From: Brevibacillus_D fluminis_A
GTDB taxonomy: Bacteria; Bacillota; Bacilli; Brevibacillales; Brevibacillaceae
NCBI RefSeq assembly: GCF_052072235.1
Contig: NZ_CM125436.1
Location: 738,001-802,000, forward strand
Length of the DNA stretch: 64,000 nucleotides
Direction: 5' to 3'
Each line of letters begins with the position of its first letter. Positions within the stretch are counted from its first letter, which is position 1. Positions 41,954 to 49,507 of this stretch are shown piece by piece. The notes below the pieces were generated by a model. It saw only the letters and a program-made list of their open reading frames with translations, did no database searches and was not told the origin of the DNA. Position numbers and translations under genes: made by a program.

Positions 41954-42616
41954 ATGAAAGCAAAAAAAATAATCGGCGCACTCGCCATACTGTGCATGCT
42001 CACGGGAACCACGGCTTTGGCAGCTGACCCGGGAGCTGGTAAAGCTCCGACAAATGCGCAAGCAACCAAAGAAAAAGAAAAGCCTCTCGTCATTCAAAAT
42101 GCCGTGCTGGATGAGAAAGCTAAGCAATCGATCGAAAAGATGAAAACGATCCTTCCTGACTTGAAAGGGTTTATAATTCGGGAGATTCGTCTGACCCGTA
42201 CAGCAGCAAAATCGTACTATACCATCGCAATGTCGAAGTCAAAAGAGCTTACCTATCCTTCTGCGACCTTGTATATCATGGAGAACACAGGGGAAGTGAA
42301 GGCGTTTTCTCTTCAAAAAGACAGACCAACATATCCGGCAGACTATCTGAACAACTTTAACAAAACTCCTGAATTGGAGAAGGCGAGAAAGGTAACGAAG
42401 GCGGCAGCCGATAAGTTGATGGCGCAAATGTTAGGAAAAAATGCGGCGAACTACGTTGCGAACGATGTCAATTTTGGCGCGAGCAGCGACAGATACACCA
42501 CGGTCGGTCATATGATTTACAACGCCAAGGTACAAGACCCAAATGCCCCACTTGATTCGATATCCATACAAATCGATGCCAGTGGAGCACCAGTCATGTT
42601 TCTGCATTATTTTTAA
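41954..42616 (+). CDS. Secreted protein of unknown function, probable ECF-sigma target
   Basis: The 220-residue protein has a signal peptide, MKAKKIIGALAILCMLTGTT, cleaved after ALA near residue 23, and a GGAGGAG site upstream. The mature part (AKQSIEKMKTILPDLKGFII, YPSATLYIMENTGEVKAFSL, SISIQIDASGAPVMFLHYF) shows a pattern like the extracytoplasmic part of the preceding anti-sigma protein (both have a strand pattern ending in TGEVKAF / EGAFLSY), suggesting a shared PepSY-like or related fold. I do not recognise the family. It is the third gene of the sigma locus with its own matching promoter. Confidence 0.7.
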   Translation: MKAKKIIGALAILCMLTGTTALAADPGAGKAPTNAQATKEKEKPLVIQNAVLDEKAKQSIEKMKTILPDLKGFIIREIRLTRTAAKSYYTIAMSKSKELTYPSATLYIMENTGEVKAFSLQKDRPTYPADYLNNFNKTPELEKARKVTKAAADKLMAQMLGKNAANYVANDVNFGASSDRYTTVGHMIYNAKVQDPNAPLDSISIQIDASGAPVMFLHYF

Positions 42617-42673
42617 GGCTCTTTTTGTATATTTCTCTTTTATTTTCATATCAAAGCAAACTTCAGCAGCGAA

Positions 42674-42777
42674 GGGATTTTCGGAAAAAAGTGGAGCGAC
42701 GCCTTTACGATGCCAGCCACACCCCGACCCCCAGCAGGCATCGTAAGAGCGGAGCGTAACTTTTTTCCGAAAATCCC
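42674..42777. repeat. Nested palindromic element (~104 bp)
   Basis: The outer arms GGGATTTTCGGAAAAAAGT (42674-42692) and ACTTTTTTCCGAAAATCCC (42759-42777) are perfect 19-bp complements. Inside, TTACGATGCC (42705-42714) and GGCATCGTAA (42737-42746) form a second 10-bp stem, and the intervening arms GGAGCGACGC / GCGGAGCGT are partly similar. No ORF. It sits between convergent genes, with T runs on both strands, so it could double as a terminator; the length suggests a repeat family. Confidence 0.7.
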
Positions 42778-42801
42778 CGACCCTCCACTACACTAACCGA
42801 C

Positions 42802-43266
42802 TTACCGAAGCCCCTCAGCTTTGATATGCTCCAACAACCCCCTGCTTCCAGCCAAAACAAGATCATACACATGCCCAAACCGCCCGGTGTAATACGGGTC
42901 CTCCACATTCTCTTCCGATAGCTCGCGCGCGAAATCGAGCAGGCGATAGATCGGTTTATCGGCTGGCGCCATGCGACGCAAGGCAGCGAGGTTTTGCTCA
43001 TCCATGCAGACGATGTAATCGAACTGGTCAAAATCGATCGGTTGAATCTGACGCGCGACCAAATCGTCATGGAAAATGCCGTTTTTTTTCAATACATCAC
43101 GCGTCCCTTGGTGCGGCGGTTCTCCCGCGTGCCAATCTCCGGTTCCCGCCGAGTCGATGCGGATCTGTTGCTCCAGTCCCTCTTCCTTTACCAAATGGCG
43201 AAAAACCGCCTCAGCCATCGGCGAGCGGCAAATATTCCCCAAGCAGACAAACAAGACATGTACCAT
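42802..43266 (-). CDS. Low-molecular-weight protein-tyrosine/arginine phosphatase
   Basis: The 154-residue protein has the P-loop VCLGNICRSPMAEAVF at the N terminus (Cys and Arg catalytic) and the general-acid loop VEDPYYTGRF near residue 120, the complete LMW-PTP set. It removes phosphate from tyrosine, or from arginine as in YwlE; the P-loop residue after the cysteine (LGNICRS) does not settle which. GGGGG precedes the ATG. Cytosolic single gene. Confidence 0.93.
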   Translation of the reverse strand: MVHVLFVCLGNICRSPMAEAVFRHLVKEEGLEQQIRIDSAGTGDWHAGEPPHQGTRDVLKKNGIFHDDLVARQIQPIDFDQFDYIVCMDEQNLAALRRMAPADKPIYRLLDFARELSEENVEDPYYTGRFGHVYDLVLAGSRGLLEHIKAEGLR

Positions 43267-43290
43267 TGAAATGCTTCCCCCTTTTTCCGG

Positions 43291-43587
43291 TCAATCGAGC
43301 CGCGGATTGCTGAAGAAAAAGCCGTATTCCCCATACCTTTTATCATAGGTCAACGCGCCGCCGTCAAAATACCAAAAGTCTTGCGGACGAATGACAAACG
43401 TCATCCCTTCCACTTCAAAAGCCGCATCATTGGCCAGTTGCTCATCTTTTTCAATCGCATAAAACAAACCGCCTGTTCCCGGCCCTCCCGTCCGGACATA
43501 CAGCCGAAGGGTATCGCCGGGGCGGAAATCCGCATAACGCTGATACGCCAGCGCAAATTCTGGCTGGATGCGCAACTCTATCTTCAC
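43291..43587 (-). CDS. HesB/YneR-like protein (IscA fold)
   Basis: I chose the GTG at 43587 (GGAGG ten bases upstream) over TTG at 43593, giving 98 residues. The pattern (TLRLYVRTGGPGTGGLFYAI, FVIRPQDFWYFDGGALTYDK, FFFSNPRL) matches the HesB-like YneR group. The cysteines that bind iron-sulfur clusters in IscA/HesB are absent here, so it is probably not a cluster scaffold. Single gene upstream of the phosphatase on the same strand. Confidence 0.75.
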   Translation of the reverse strand: MKIELRIQPEFALAYQRYADFRPGDTLRLYVRTGGPGTGGLFYAIEKDEQLANDAAFEVEGMTFVIRPQDFWYFDGGALTYDKRYGEYGFFFSNPRLD

Positions 43588-43702
43588 GAACAAAACGCCT
43601 CCAAACGATCATCTCAAAAAAAATCGACACGTTCCTATTGTACGCGTTCCAAAGTGGTGGTGGCAAAGGGAAATCACGATGACGGTCATCGTAACGAACA
43701 GC

Positions 43703-43731
43703 AAAAAGGCACTCGGTGGATGAGTGCCTTT
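43703..43731 (-). terminator. Terminator of the DUF3905-like gene
   Basis: AAAGGCACTC pairs with GAGTGCCTTT around a 7-base loop, followed on the minus strand by TTTTT. Confidence 0.8.
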
Positions 43732-43755
43732 CGTGCCCGTCCAGAGCGCATCTGG

Positions 43756-44109
43756 TCAATCGCCTCCATAGCTGACATCCTTGTCCGCATGCTGGAAAGG
43801 CTGTGTCGGTGGAATGTCATGGAGCAAATCTTTGTTATCCGGGGAGTTCCAGCCGATGTCGTTGGTGGGATGGACCCACTCGTCACCTGCCATCACGCTC
43901 GGATCGGTTTCGGTGCTCCACTGATTCAGCGGGGAGTTGGCCGAGTTGTAAAAGCTGTCGCCAATCACGACGCCGTGCTCATTCACGAACGGCGCCTGCA
44001 TGTCTTTGGTCGATTGCTTGAAATCGGGCGCATCAATTTGATGCGGCATTGTGCCGTCAATTCCTACCTGCTGGAGCGTTTGTTTTTCCCGCGAGTTGTC
44101 TTTCGCCAT
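43756..44109 (-). CDS. DUF3905-like sporulation-associated protein
   Basis: Translation starts at the ATG at 44109 (GGGAGGAAG upstream), 117 residues; a longer frame is not supported. The conserved core is GVVIGDSFYNSANSPLNQWS, TDPSVMAGDEWVHPTNDIGW and PPTQPFQHADKDVSYG, a pattern I associate with DUF3905 of spore formers. It is hydrophilic, without signal or membrane segments. A forespore-type promoter lies upstream and the germination operon starts divergently 120 bases away, so forespore expression is likely. Function unknown. Confidence 0.75.
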   Translation of the reverse strand: MAKDNSREKQTLQQVGIDGTMPHQIDAPDFKQSTKDMQAPFVNEHGVVIGDSFYNSANSPLNQWSTETDPSVMAGDEWVHPTNDIGWNSPDNKDLLHDIPPTQPFQHADKDVSYGGD

Positions 44110-44141
44110 TGCCGCTTCCTCCCAAACATGGATTCTGGTAA

Positions 44142-44171
44142 GAGTATGCAACCGATCTGCCATGATTATGC
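44142..44171 (-). promoter_or_regulatory. Forespore (sigma-F/G type) promoter
   Basis: On the minus strand GCATA (44167-44171), an 18-base spacer and CATACTC (44142-44148) fit the sigma-F/G consensus GNATA/CATACTA closely. It is placed to transcribe the DUF3905-like gene. Confidence 0.6.
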
Positions 44172-44229
44172 GCCATTGGAAAATAACAGGTATAACCGTG
44201 AACGAAGAGACAAAAACTTGAACTAGCTT

Positions 44230-45885
44230 ATGGTGAAGGATGTGAAGCTTTTGCCAAGCGGAAGGCGCACGAGCAATTTCGGGAGAAAATGGAGCCGTCT
44301 CAAAGAGATGGCGACCAAGCAGCAGCAAAAAGAAACCCCGTTGCACGAACTGATCAGCTATGATGTCGAAGCGCTCAAGCAATTGCCGCTTTCGTCGAAT
44401 TTGGCAGAGAATAAGAGATCGCTGGAAGGCCTGTTTTATGAGTGCTCGGACATGGTTTTCCGTGAGTTTATCATTGAAGGAACATCGACAAAAGCGCTTC
44501 TCGTCTTTATCGACGGGATGGTCAATACGGAATTGGTGGACACCAGCTTGCTGCGCTCGCTCTTGATCCAGGAAGGGCAGGAAGCTGACATCGAATGCTT
44601 GATGCAGCATTCCATTAATGCGACACAGCTGAGCCTGCTCGATAATTTCGGCAAGATGGTTTTGCAGGTGCTAAACGGCGACACCATCCTTTTGGTCGAC
44701 GGCAATGACAAGGCTGTCAGCGTGGGCTATCGCGGAGCCGAGCATCGGAGTGTAGCGGAGCCGGAAACGGAGACCGTCATCCGTGGTCCCCGCGAAGGTT
44801 TTAATGAAAATATCCGCACGAACACGGCGCTGCTGCGCCGCAAGCTGAAAACGCCGCGCTTGAAGATGAAATCGATCGTGATCGGAGACGAGACCCATAC
44901 GAATCTGGTCGTGGCCTATCTGGAAGGAATCGTTTCCCACGATCTGGTGGAAGAAGTGCTGGCCCGTCTGAAGAAAGTCCATGTCGACGGCATTCTGGAA
45001 TCGGGCTACATCGAGGAGTTTATCCAGGACGACACCTGGACGCTGTTCCCGCAAATCATGCATACGGAACGGCCGGATACGGTAGCGGCCTCCCTGTTGG
45101 AAGGGCGCATTTCCATCCTGGTGGATGGCACGCCGTTTGCCCTGATTGTCCCGTCCACGTTTTGGTCCATGATGCAGGCGTCGGAAGACTACTACGAACG
45201 CTGGGAAATTTCCACCTTGCTGCGGCTGCTGCGCGTGCTGCTGCTCGGCGTCGCCTTGTTCACGCCGGCGCTTTATATTGCGGTCACTACGTTCCACCAG
45301 GAGATGCTGCCCACGTCGCTCATGCTCAGCATCGCGGCCGCGAGGGAATCGATCCCGTTTCCGGCTGTGGTGGAGGCGCTCTTGATGGAGATCGCCTTCG
45401 AGGCGCTGCGGGAGGCGGGCATCCGGCTGCCGCGTACGATCGGGCAAGCCGTGTCCATTCTCGGCGCCTTGGTGGTGGGGCAAGCGGCGGTGCAAGCGGG
45501 GATCGTGAGCGCACCCGTGGTTATCGTCGTTTCGACCACGGGGATCGCGACGTTTGTCATTCCGCGTTTCAACCTGGCGATCCCGATCCGGATGCTTCGT
45601 TTCCCGCTGATGATTTTGGCCTCGATCCTCGGCGTCTTCGGGATCATTATCGGCTTCATGTTCATTGTGGGTCATCTCTGCAAGCTTCGGTCGTTCGGCA
45701 CCCCTTACTTTTGGCCAATGGGGCCGATGCAGTTCTCGGAATGGAAGGATTCGCTCATCCGCAATCCGATTTGGCAAAACATGCAGCGTCCTGTTCAGTT
45801 GAATACCCGAAACGCTACGCGGGTAAGCGAGGAAACGCATAAAGAGATTGCCGATCAAGGAGGGATGAAGGGTGAAAAACCGTAA
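44230..45885 (+). CDS. gerA: Spore germination receptor subunit A (GerA family)
   Basis: The 551-residue protein has the soluble GerA N domains (GTSTKALLVFIDGMVNTELV, TNLVVAYLEGIVSHDLVEEV, ISILVDGTPFALIVPSTFW) and a membrane region of about five helices from residue 330, with YIAVTTFHQEMLPTSLMLSIAAARESIPFP and EALREAGIRLPRTIGQAVSIL strictly as in GerAA-like subunits. With B and C subunits it forms the germinant receptor in the inner spore membrane. The start ATG lacks a clear ribosome binding site. The gene overlaps gerC by 14 bases. Symbol is by family, not by specific receptor. Confidence 0.94.
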   Translation: MVKDVKLLPSGRRTSNFGRKWSRLKEMATKQQQKETPLHELISYDVEALKQLPLSSNLAENKRSLEGLFYECSDMVFREFIIEGTSTKALLVFIDGMVNTELVDTSLLRSLLIQEGQEADIECLMQHSINATQLSLLDNFGKMVLQVLNGDTILLVDGNDKAVSVGYRGAEHRSVAEPETETVIRGPREGFNENIRTNTALLRRKLKTPRLKMKSIVIGDETHTNLVVAYLEGIVSHDLVEEVLARLKKVHVDGILESGYIEEFIQDDTWTLFPQIMHTERPDTVAASLLEGRISILVDGTPFALIVPSTFWSMMQASEDYYERWEISTLLRLLRVLLLGVALFTPALYIAVTTFHQEMLPTSLMLSIAAARESIPFPAVVEALLMEIAFEALREAGIRLPRTIGQAVSILGALVVGQAAVQAGIVSAPVVIVVSTTGIATFVIPRFNLAIPIRMLRFPLMILASILGVFGIIIGFMFIVGHLCKLRSFGTPYFWPMGPMQFSEWKDSLIRNPIWQNMQRPVQLNTRNATRVSEETHKEIADQGGMKGEKP

Positions 45886-47065
45886 AAAGCACGCGTGCCT
45901 GATCGTGACGCTGCTGCCAGCCCTTTTCCTTGCCGGATGCTGGGACAGGCGGGAGATCAATGACGTCGCGTTTGTCCTGGCGAATTCTTTCGATATTGAC
46001 AAGAATGGACAATACAAACAGGCGGCCCTCATCGCGCTGCCCGGGCAGATGGGCGGGTCGACAGGAGGCGGCGGCGGCACGAGCGGCAAAAGTCCCTACT
46101 ATATCGATGACTCGGTCGGCTTTCCCCTTACGAATGGGGCTGGCAAGATGCAGGTAAGGATGTCGCGGGTGCTCAACTATTCCCACAGACGTGTGATCAT
46201 CATCGGCGAAGAGCTGGCGCGAAAAGGGATTCGCATCATCTTCGATGTGCTTGCCCGCATTCCGCAAAACCGGATCACCACCTATTTCGTCATCGGCAAG
46301 GATTCGGGGGAAAAGCTGCTGAAGGCAAAACCCCATTTGGAGCGTTTTTCCGGCGAGGCGATCCGCGAGATCATTACGCTGAATCCGTCAGGCAAAGTCA
46401 ATCTGAACGAGATTTGGCAGAAGTTGAGCAATCAGGGGGTCGACATGACGCTGCCGGTCTTTAAGACCTTGAAGAACAAGGGGCCTTCACCGAGCGACGA
46501 AGCCATGATGATTGGCACTGCACTGTTTTCGGGCGACAGGATGGTCGGTATGGTCACGGGGAGCGAGGCGCGCGCGATCCTGTGGTTGACCAACAAATTT
46601 CAACGGTACCGCGATGTCATCCCGTTCGGGGATAAATCAAAGGACAGAGTGGGCATTCAGATTGAATCGGGCGACAAAAAGCTGGAGCTGGTCAGCGTGA
46701 AAGAACCGCTGCGGTTCCGGCTTTCCCTTCACGCGGAAGGAAGCATTCTGGAAAGCACGGCAATTGTGAACCTGGATAATGAACAATATATCAAAGAAAT
46801 GGAGAAAATCTGGGCGAAACATATGAAAACCGAAATGGAGAAGCTGATCGCCAAGATGCAAAATTTGCACAGCGATGTGATGGGGGCGGGGTATTTGCTC
46901 TACCAAACGCATCCGAAGGAGTGGGACAAGGTGAAAAACCGATGGTACGACGTATTCAAGAAAGCCAAGTTTGACATTCAAGCAAATCTGCTGATCCGTC
47001 GGGTTGGTCAAGTCACGGAAAATGTAGACATCTGGAAGCACCAACCGTCTGCGCCAACGAAATGA
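45872..47065 (+). CDS. gerC: Spore germination lipoprotein, Ger(x)C family
   Basis: Translation starts at GTG 45872 (GGAGGGATGAAGG upstream), 397 residues. The signal peptide ends in the lipobox LFLAGCW with the lipidated Cys near residue 23. The GerC pattern follows: DRREINDVAFVLANSFDIDK, LNYSHRRVIIIGEELARKGI, LNEIWQKLSNQGVDMTLPVF, and C-terminal ADIQANLLIRRVGQ-type ending. A glycine-rich loop (GGSTGGGGGTSGKS) is inserted near residue 65. It is the C subunit of the receptor. It overlaps the next gene by four bases. Confidence 0.94.
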   Translation: MKNRKKHACLIVTLLPALFLAGCWDRREINDVAFVLANSFDIDKNGQYKQAALIALPGQMGGSTGGGGGTSGKSPYYIDDSVGFPLTNGAGKMQVRMSRVLNYSHRRVIIIGEELARKGIRIIFDVLARIPQNRITTYFVIGKDSGEKLLKAKPHLERFSGEAIREIITLNPSGKVNLNEIWQKLSNQGVDMTLPVFKTLKNKGPSPSDEAMMIGTALFSGDRMVGMVTGSEARAILWLTNKFQRYRDVIPFGDKSKDRVGIQIESGDKKLELVSVKEPLRFRLSLHAEGSILESTAIVNLDNEQYIKEMEKIWAKHMKTEMEKLIAKMQNLHSDVMGAGYLLYQTHPKEWDKVKNRWYDVFKKAKFDIQANLLIRRVGQVTENVDIWKHQPSAPTK

Positions 47066-47286
47066 ATACCATCATCGTCTGCATCATTCTGGCTTACAGC
47101 CAATTTTGCAAGAATCTCGACAAGCACATCTGGCGGAAACAGGGCAAGCGGCTCTATTATATTTTGTTCGTGGCGTCACTTGTGATCGCCATCATGAAGG
47201 ATTTTCACTTTCCGCTGAAGCTGCCTGCCGAATGGATGAGCCAATGGTGGGGAGGGTGGGGCCAAGATATTTTGAGAGGAGACTAG
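47062..47286 (+). CDS. Small membrane protein in ger operon, D-subunit-like (74 aa)
   Basis: The start ATG overlaps the gerC stop (ATGA), so translation is coupled. The 74-residue peptide has a hydrophobic N-terminal helix (MNTIIVCIILAYSQF) and a second one (LYYILFVASLVIAIM), then a Trp-rich end. Small two-helix proteins of ~75 residues encoded in germinant-receptor operons (D subunits) are known to modulate germination; size, topology and place fit. Family assignment is by context, as I see no sequence signature. Confidence 0.7.
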   Translation: MNTIIVCIILAYSQFCKNLDKHIWRKQGKRLYYILFVASLVIAIMKDFHFPLKLPAEWMSQWWGGWGQDILRGD

Positions 47287-47289
47287 TGC

Positions 47290-48390
47290 ATGAGCAAGCA
47301 AACCATTTCTACCAGTCAACTGACATTGATCATGGCTTCTTTTCTGACTGCCGGGTCTGGTCTGTCATTGACGAAAGACTCGATCGTGTTTGCCAAACAG
47401 GATGCGTGGCTCACGTTTTTTCCTGCGATGCTCTACGGTTTCCTCATCTCGTTTTGCATCATTTATTTGTCGCGCGACAGCGTGGAGTCGACCTTGTTTG
47501 AACTGATTAAAAAGTTGGCCGGCAACACGCTCGGCAGCTTGATCAACGTATGGCTGATGTTTTACCTGTTGCTGTCTGTCTCGATGGATTTGCGCGAGCT
47601 GAGCGAGTTCGTCAAGACCATTCTGCTGTATAATACCCCAGCGCCTGTGATTGTCTTAAGCATTCTCGCACTGGTCGTCTACCTCGTTCGCGCCGGGATC
47701 GAGGTGCTTGTGCGTGTCAATCATATTTACTACCTTATTACGCTTATCATGTTTCTGACGTTGCCGCTGCTGCTGCTCAATGAGGTGACGCTGGGCAATT
47801 TGCGTCCGATGTTCACCTCGGGCTGGCCGGGCATCATGAAAGGGTCATTCAATTTTTTGGGGCTGTACGGCGAGGTGCTGATCATCAGCGCGGTCACGTT
47901 CGCCTTTACTCCGCAGCGGGAGCCGGGCAAAGTGCATCCGCTCTTGCGCGGCATCATGCTGGGTACGTTTTTGGCGTCGCTGATGATGGTCACCTTGCTT
48001 GTCAGCATCGGCACGTCCATGGGCAGCAAAGCGGTTTACCCGAACCTGTTCGTTTTGCAGATGATCCACATCACCGACTTTTTGGATCGGCTGGATGTTT
48101 TGATGACGACGGTGTTTATCCCGTCCTTGATCATGAAAATCTGCATGGTGTATTACGCCTTGTGCGAATGTACCTGTTCCATCGGGCAAACGAATATGGA
48201 AAGCCGGGCGTACGTGATCGTATTGATGCCGCTCGTGATGCTGTTCACCAAGTTTTCGTTCGAAAACGTCATCGACCTGCTGCATTTTGAGTCGCACGTC
48301 TGGCCCCTTTTTACCTTGATCACGCAACTGCCGCTGTTGCTGCTCTTGATGGTCATGAAATGGAGGAGAAAGCGAAGTGTCAGCGTATGA
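47290..48390 (+). CDS. gerB: Spore germination receptor subunit B (GerB permease family)
   Basis: The 366-residue protein has ten membrane helices of the APC-like GerAB family, starting STSQLTLIMASFLTAGSGLS and with FTSGWPGIMKGSFNFLGLYG in the middle, a region typical of these subunits. It is the germinant-binding B subunit. AGAGGAG lies upstream. It overlaps the next small gene by four bases. Gene order A-C-(small)-B-(small). Confidence 0.94.
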   Translation: MSKQTISTSQLTLIMASFLTAGSGLSLTKDSIVFAKQDAWLTFFPAMLYGFLISFCIIYLSRDSVESTLFELIKKLAGNTLGSLINVWLMFYLLLSVSMDLRELSEFVKTILLYNTPAPVIVLSILALVVYLVRAGIEVLVRVNHIYYLITLIMFLTLPLLLLNEVTLGNLRPMFTSGWPGIMKGSFNFLGLYGEVLIISAVTFAFTPQREPGKVHPLLRGIMLGTFLASLMMVTLLVSIGTSMGSKAVYPNLFVLQMIHITDFLDRLDVLMTTVFIPSLIMKICMVYYALCECTCSIGQTNMESRAYVIVLMPLVMLFTKFSFENVIDLLHFESHVWPLFTLITQLPLLLLLMVMKWRRKRSVSV

Positions 48391-48602
48391 AGGAGAATAG
48401 GCAGGGGATCTACCTTGGGTTTTTCCTGTTGCTGTTTGCGATGGCCATCATTTTGATCGTAGGGATCATGATCGGCAAAAACGGAGGAATTCTCCCGCAA
48501 ATGCTGGGGGTCGTTTATGGCATCCTGTTTTCGTTCTTTGTGTTGTACTCCTGCGGCTGGCTGCCCAAGCGGAAAAAAAACAAAAACCACCCTCAAAATT
48601 GA
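48387..48602 (+). CDS. Second small two-helix membrane protein of the ger operon (71 aa)
   Basis: The ATG overlaps the gerB stop codon (GTATGA). The 71-residue peptide has two hydrophobic helices, GIYLGFFLLLFAMAIILIVG and LPQMLGVVYGILFSFFVLYS, and a Lys/Asn tail (KRKKNKNHPQN). It has the size and topology expected of germinant-receptor D subunits. Its Pro-Lys-Arg-Lys end should face the cytoplasm. With the peptide at 47062 the operon carries two candidates. Confidence 0.7.
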   Translation: MKENRQGIYLGFFLLLFAMAIILIVGIMIGKNGGILPQMLGVVYGILFSFFVLYSCGWLPKRKKNKNHPQN

Positions 48603-48615
48603 GCAGGCGGTTTTT
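48582..48615 (+). terminator. Terminator of the ger operon
   Basis: AAAAACCACC pairs with GGCGGTTTTT (one mismatch) across a 14-base loop; the hairpin overlaps the end of the last ger reading frame. Confidence 0.75.
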
Positions 48616-48628
48616 ACAAGCGGCGCAC

Positions 48629-48760
48629 TTAGCGGTTTTCTTTTAGTCGTTCTTGTGGTTCACTATTGATAGAGCCGTCGGAGCGTACCGCTTCCGATTG
48701 GGCTTTGGGACCGCGGATCTCTGCGGTTTTCCCGAAGTCTTTTGCTTTATTGCGGACCAT
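48629..48760 (-). CDS. sspK: Small acid-soluble spore protein K-like
   Basis: Translation starts at the ATG at 48760 (AAAGGGGGTG upstream), 43 residues: MVRNKAKDFGKTAEIRGPKA, then QSEAVRSDGSINSEPQERLK and ENR. The N-terminal MVRNK and the C-terminal (T/N)PQER motif match minor spore protein SspK of Bacillus. The protein is hydrophilic and would be packed in the forespore. A CATACTA -10 box of sigma-G type lies upstream. It is convergent with the ger operon terminator. The symbol rests on remembered SspK pattern. Confidence 0.7.
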   Translation of the reverse strand: MVRNKAKDFGKTAEIRGPKAQSEAVRSDGSINSEPQERLKENR

Positions 48761-48785
48761 GCTGGCTACACCCCCTTTACAGGAG

Positions 48786-48792
48786 TAGTATG
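48786..48792 (-). promoter_or_regulatory. Sigma-G type -10 box of sspK
   Basis: On the minus strand CATACTA, a perfect forespore -10, about 26 bases before the start codon. The -35 at 18 bases (CTCATG) is weak. Confidence 0.55.
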
Positions 48793-48869
48793 ACCGAAAC
48801 AGATGGAAACCATGAGTGCAACATGATCGGACGACATGGACCGCGAATTCGAAGGAAAAGGTGGATGAC

Positions 48870-49136
48870 ATGGCAAAAAAACAGGCGAATAACCGAAAAC
48901 CACAGGCGGCAGCGACGACAGCGGAGCAAGCGCCGATGACCTTGAAGGATATGCTGGGAGAGGCTGCGCTGGCCAAGCTGAAGCAAGCCGAGCGTGACTT
49001 GAAAAACGAGGTTGAGCGCGCTGCGCAAGAAGAACAGGAAGCGCGCCGACGCGAAAAGGAAGAGCGCGAAAAGAACAAGAGCTTTGGCGAATTGCTGGAT
49101 GAGTATGACAAAAAATCTGGCGGGAAGTTTAGCTAA
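48870..49136 (+). CDS. YqkE/DUF3886-like small charged protein (88 aa)
   Basis: Translation starts at the ATG at 48870 (GAAGGAAAAGGTGG upstream). The peptide has a short basic N terminus (MAKKQANNRKPQ), then TLKDMLGEAALAKLKQAERD, a long Glu/Arg/Lys coiled coil (QEEQEARRREKEEREKNKSF) and GELLDEYDKKSGGKFS. This is the pattern of the DUF3886 (YqkE-like) family of Bacillales, of unknown function. It is strongly helical and cytosolic. Confidence 0.7.
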   Translation: MAKKQANNRKPQAAATTAEQAPMTLKDMLGEAALAKLKQAERDLKNEVERAAQEEQEARRREKEEREKNKSFGELLDEYDKKSGGKFS

Positions 49137-49193
49137 AAAAACGGCGATCGCGGCGTGTTTATCACCCAAAGCGGTCATGGCCGTTTTTTTTTT
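49132..49193 (+). terminator. Terminator of the YqkE-like gene
   Basis: AAAAAACGGC pairs with GCCGTTTTTT with a long internal region, followed by further T residues, overlapping the stop codon. Confidence 0.65.
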
Positions 49194-49251
49194 GTATAAG
49201 TGCAACTGCGGTTCTGCCAAAAAAGCCTGGCATCGCCAAGTTTTCTAATGC
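49194..49251 (+). repeat. Dispersed hairpin repeat, copy 1
   Basis: This 58-bp segment begins GTATAAGTGCAACTGCGG and ends GTTTTCTAATGC. It matches the segment at 54526-54582 at about 48 of 58 positions. The central hairpin (CTGCCA/TGGCATCG region) is imperfect here and perfect in the other copy. It lies just behind a terminator. Confidence 0.75.
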
Positions 49252-49289
49252 ATATAGCTTATAGGAAGGGGGAGGAAGGAGGACGGTGC

Positions 49290-49469
49290 ATGGGGATATT
49301 CCTGTTGCTGGTAAGTCTCCTTTGTATCGCGGCAGGCACCTGGCAGCTGATCGGCCTCATCAAGGCTGATGAACCGCCGCCGCCAGGCAGCAAGCCGCTA
49401 TGGATCATCATTACAGGAATAGGGGTCGTCTTATTTTTTTTGCTAAAAATCTTTGCCGACCCCATGTAG
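49290..49469 (+). CDS. Small membrane protein, 59 aa
   Basis: Translation starts at the ATG at 49290 (AAGGAGGA upstream). The peptide has two hydrophobic helices, MGIFLLLVSLLCIAAGTWQL and KPLWIIITGIGVVLFFLLKI, joined by a Pro-rich turn (ADEPPPPGSKP). No family is recognised. It follows a dispersed repeat and precedes a convergent ABC transporter operon. Confidence 0.6.
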   Translation: MGIFLLLVSLLCIAAGTWQLIGLIKADEPPPPGSKPLWIIITGIGVVLFFLLKIFADPM

Positions 49470-49507
49470 CGAGCAAAGCAGTCGTGACCGTTTTGTCCGA
49501 ACAGGCA

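Noticed and set aside
42705..43070. Minus-strand frame of 121 codons over the palindrome
   Set aside because: The frame overlaps the phosphatase gene and the repeat; similar peptides appear on both strands simply because of the dyad symmetry.
44671..46089. Long minus-strand frame (472 codons) opposite gerA/gerC
   Set aside because: It is a shadow of the ger genes; the product is an Arg/His-rich low-complexity sequence.
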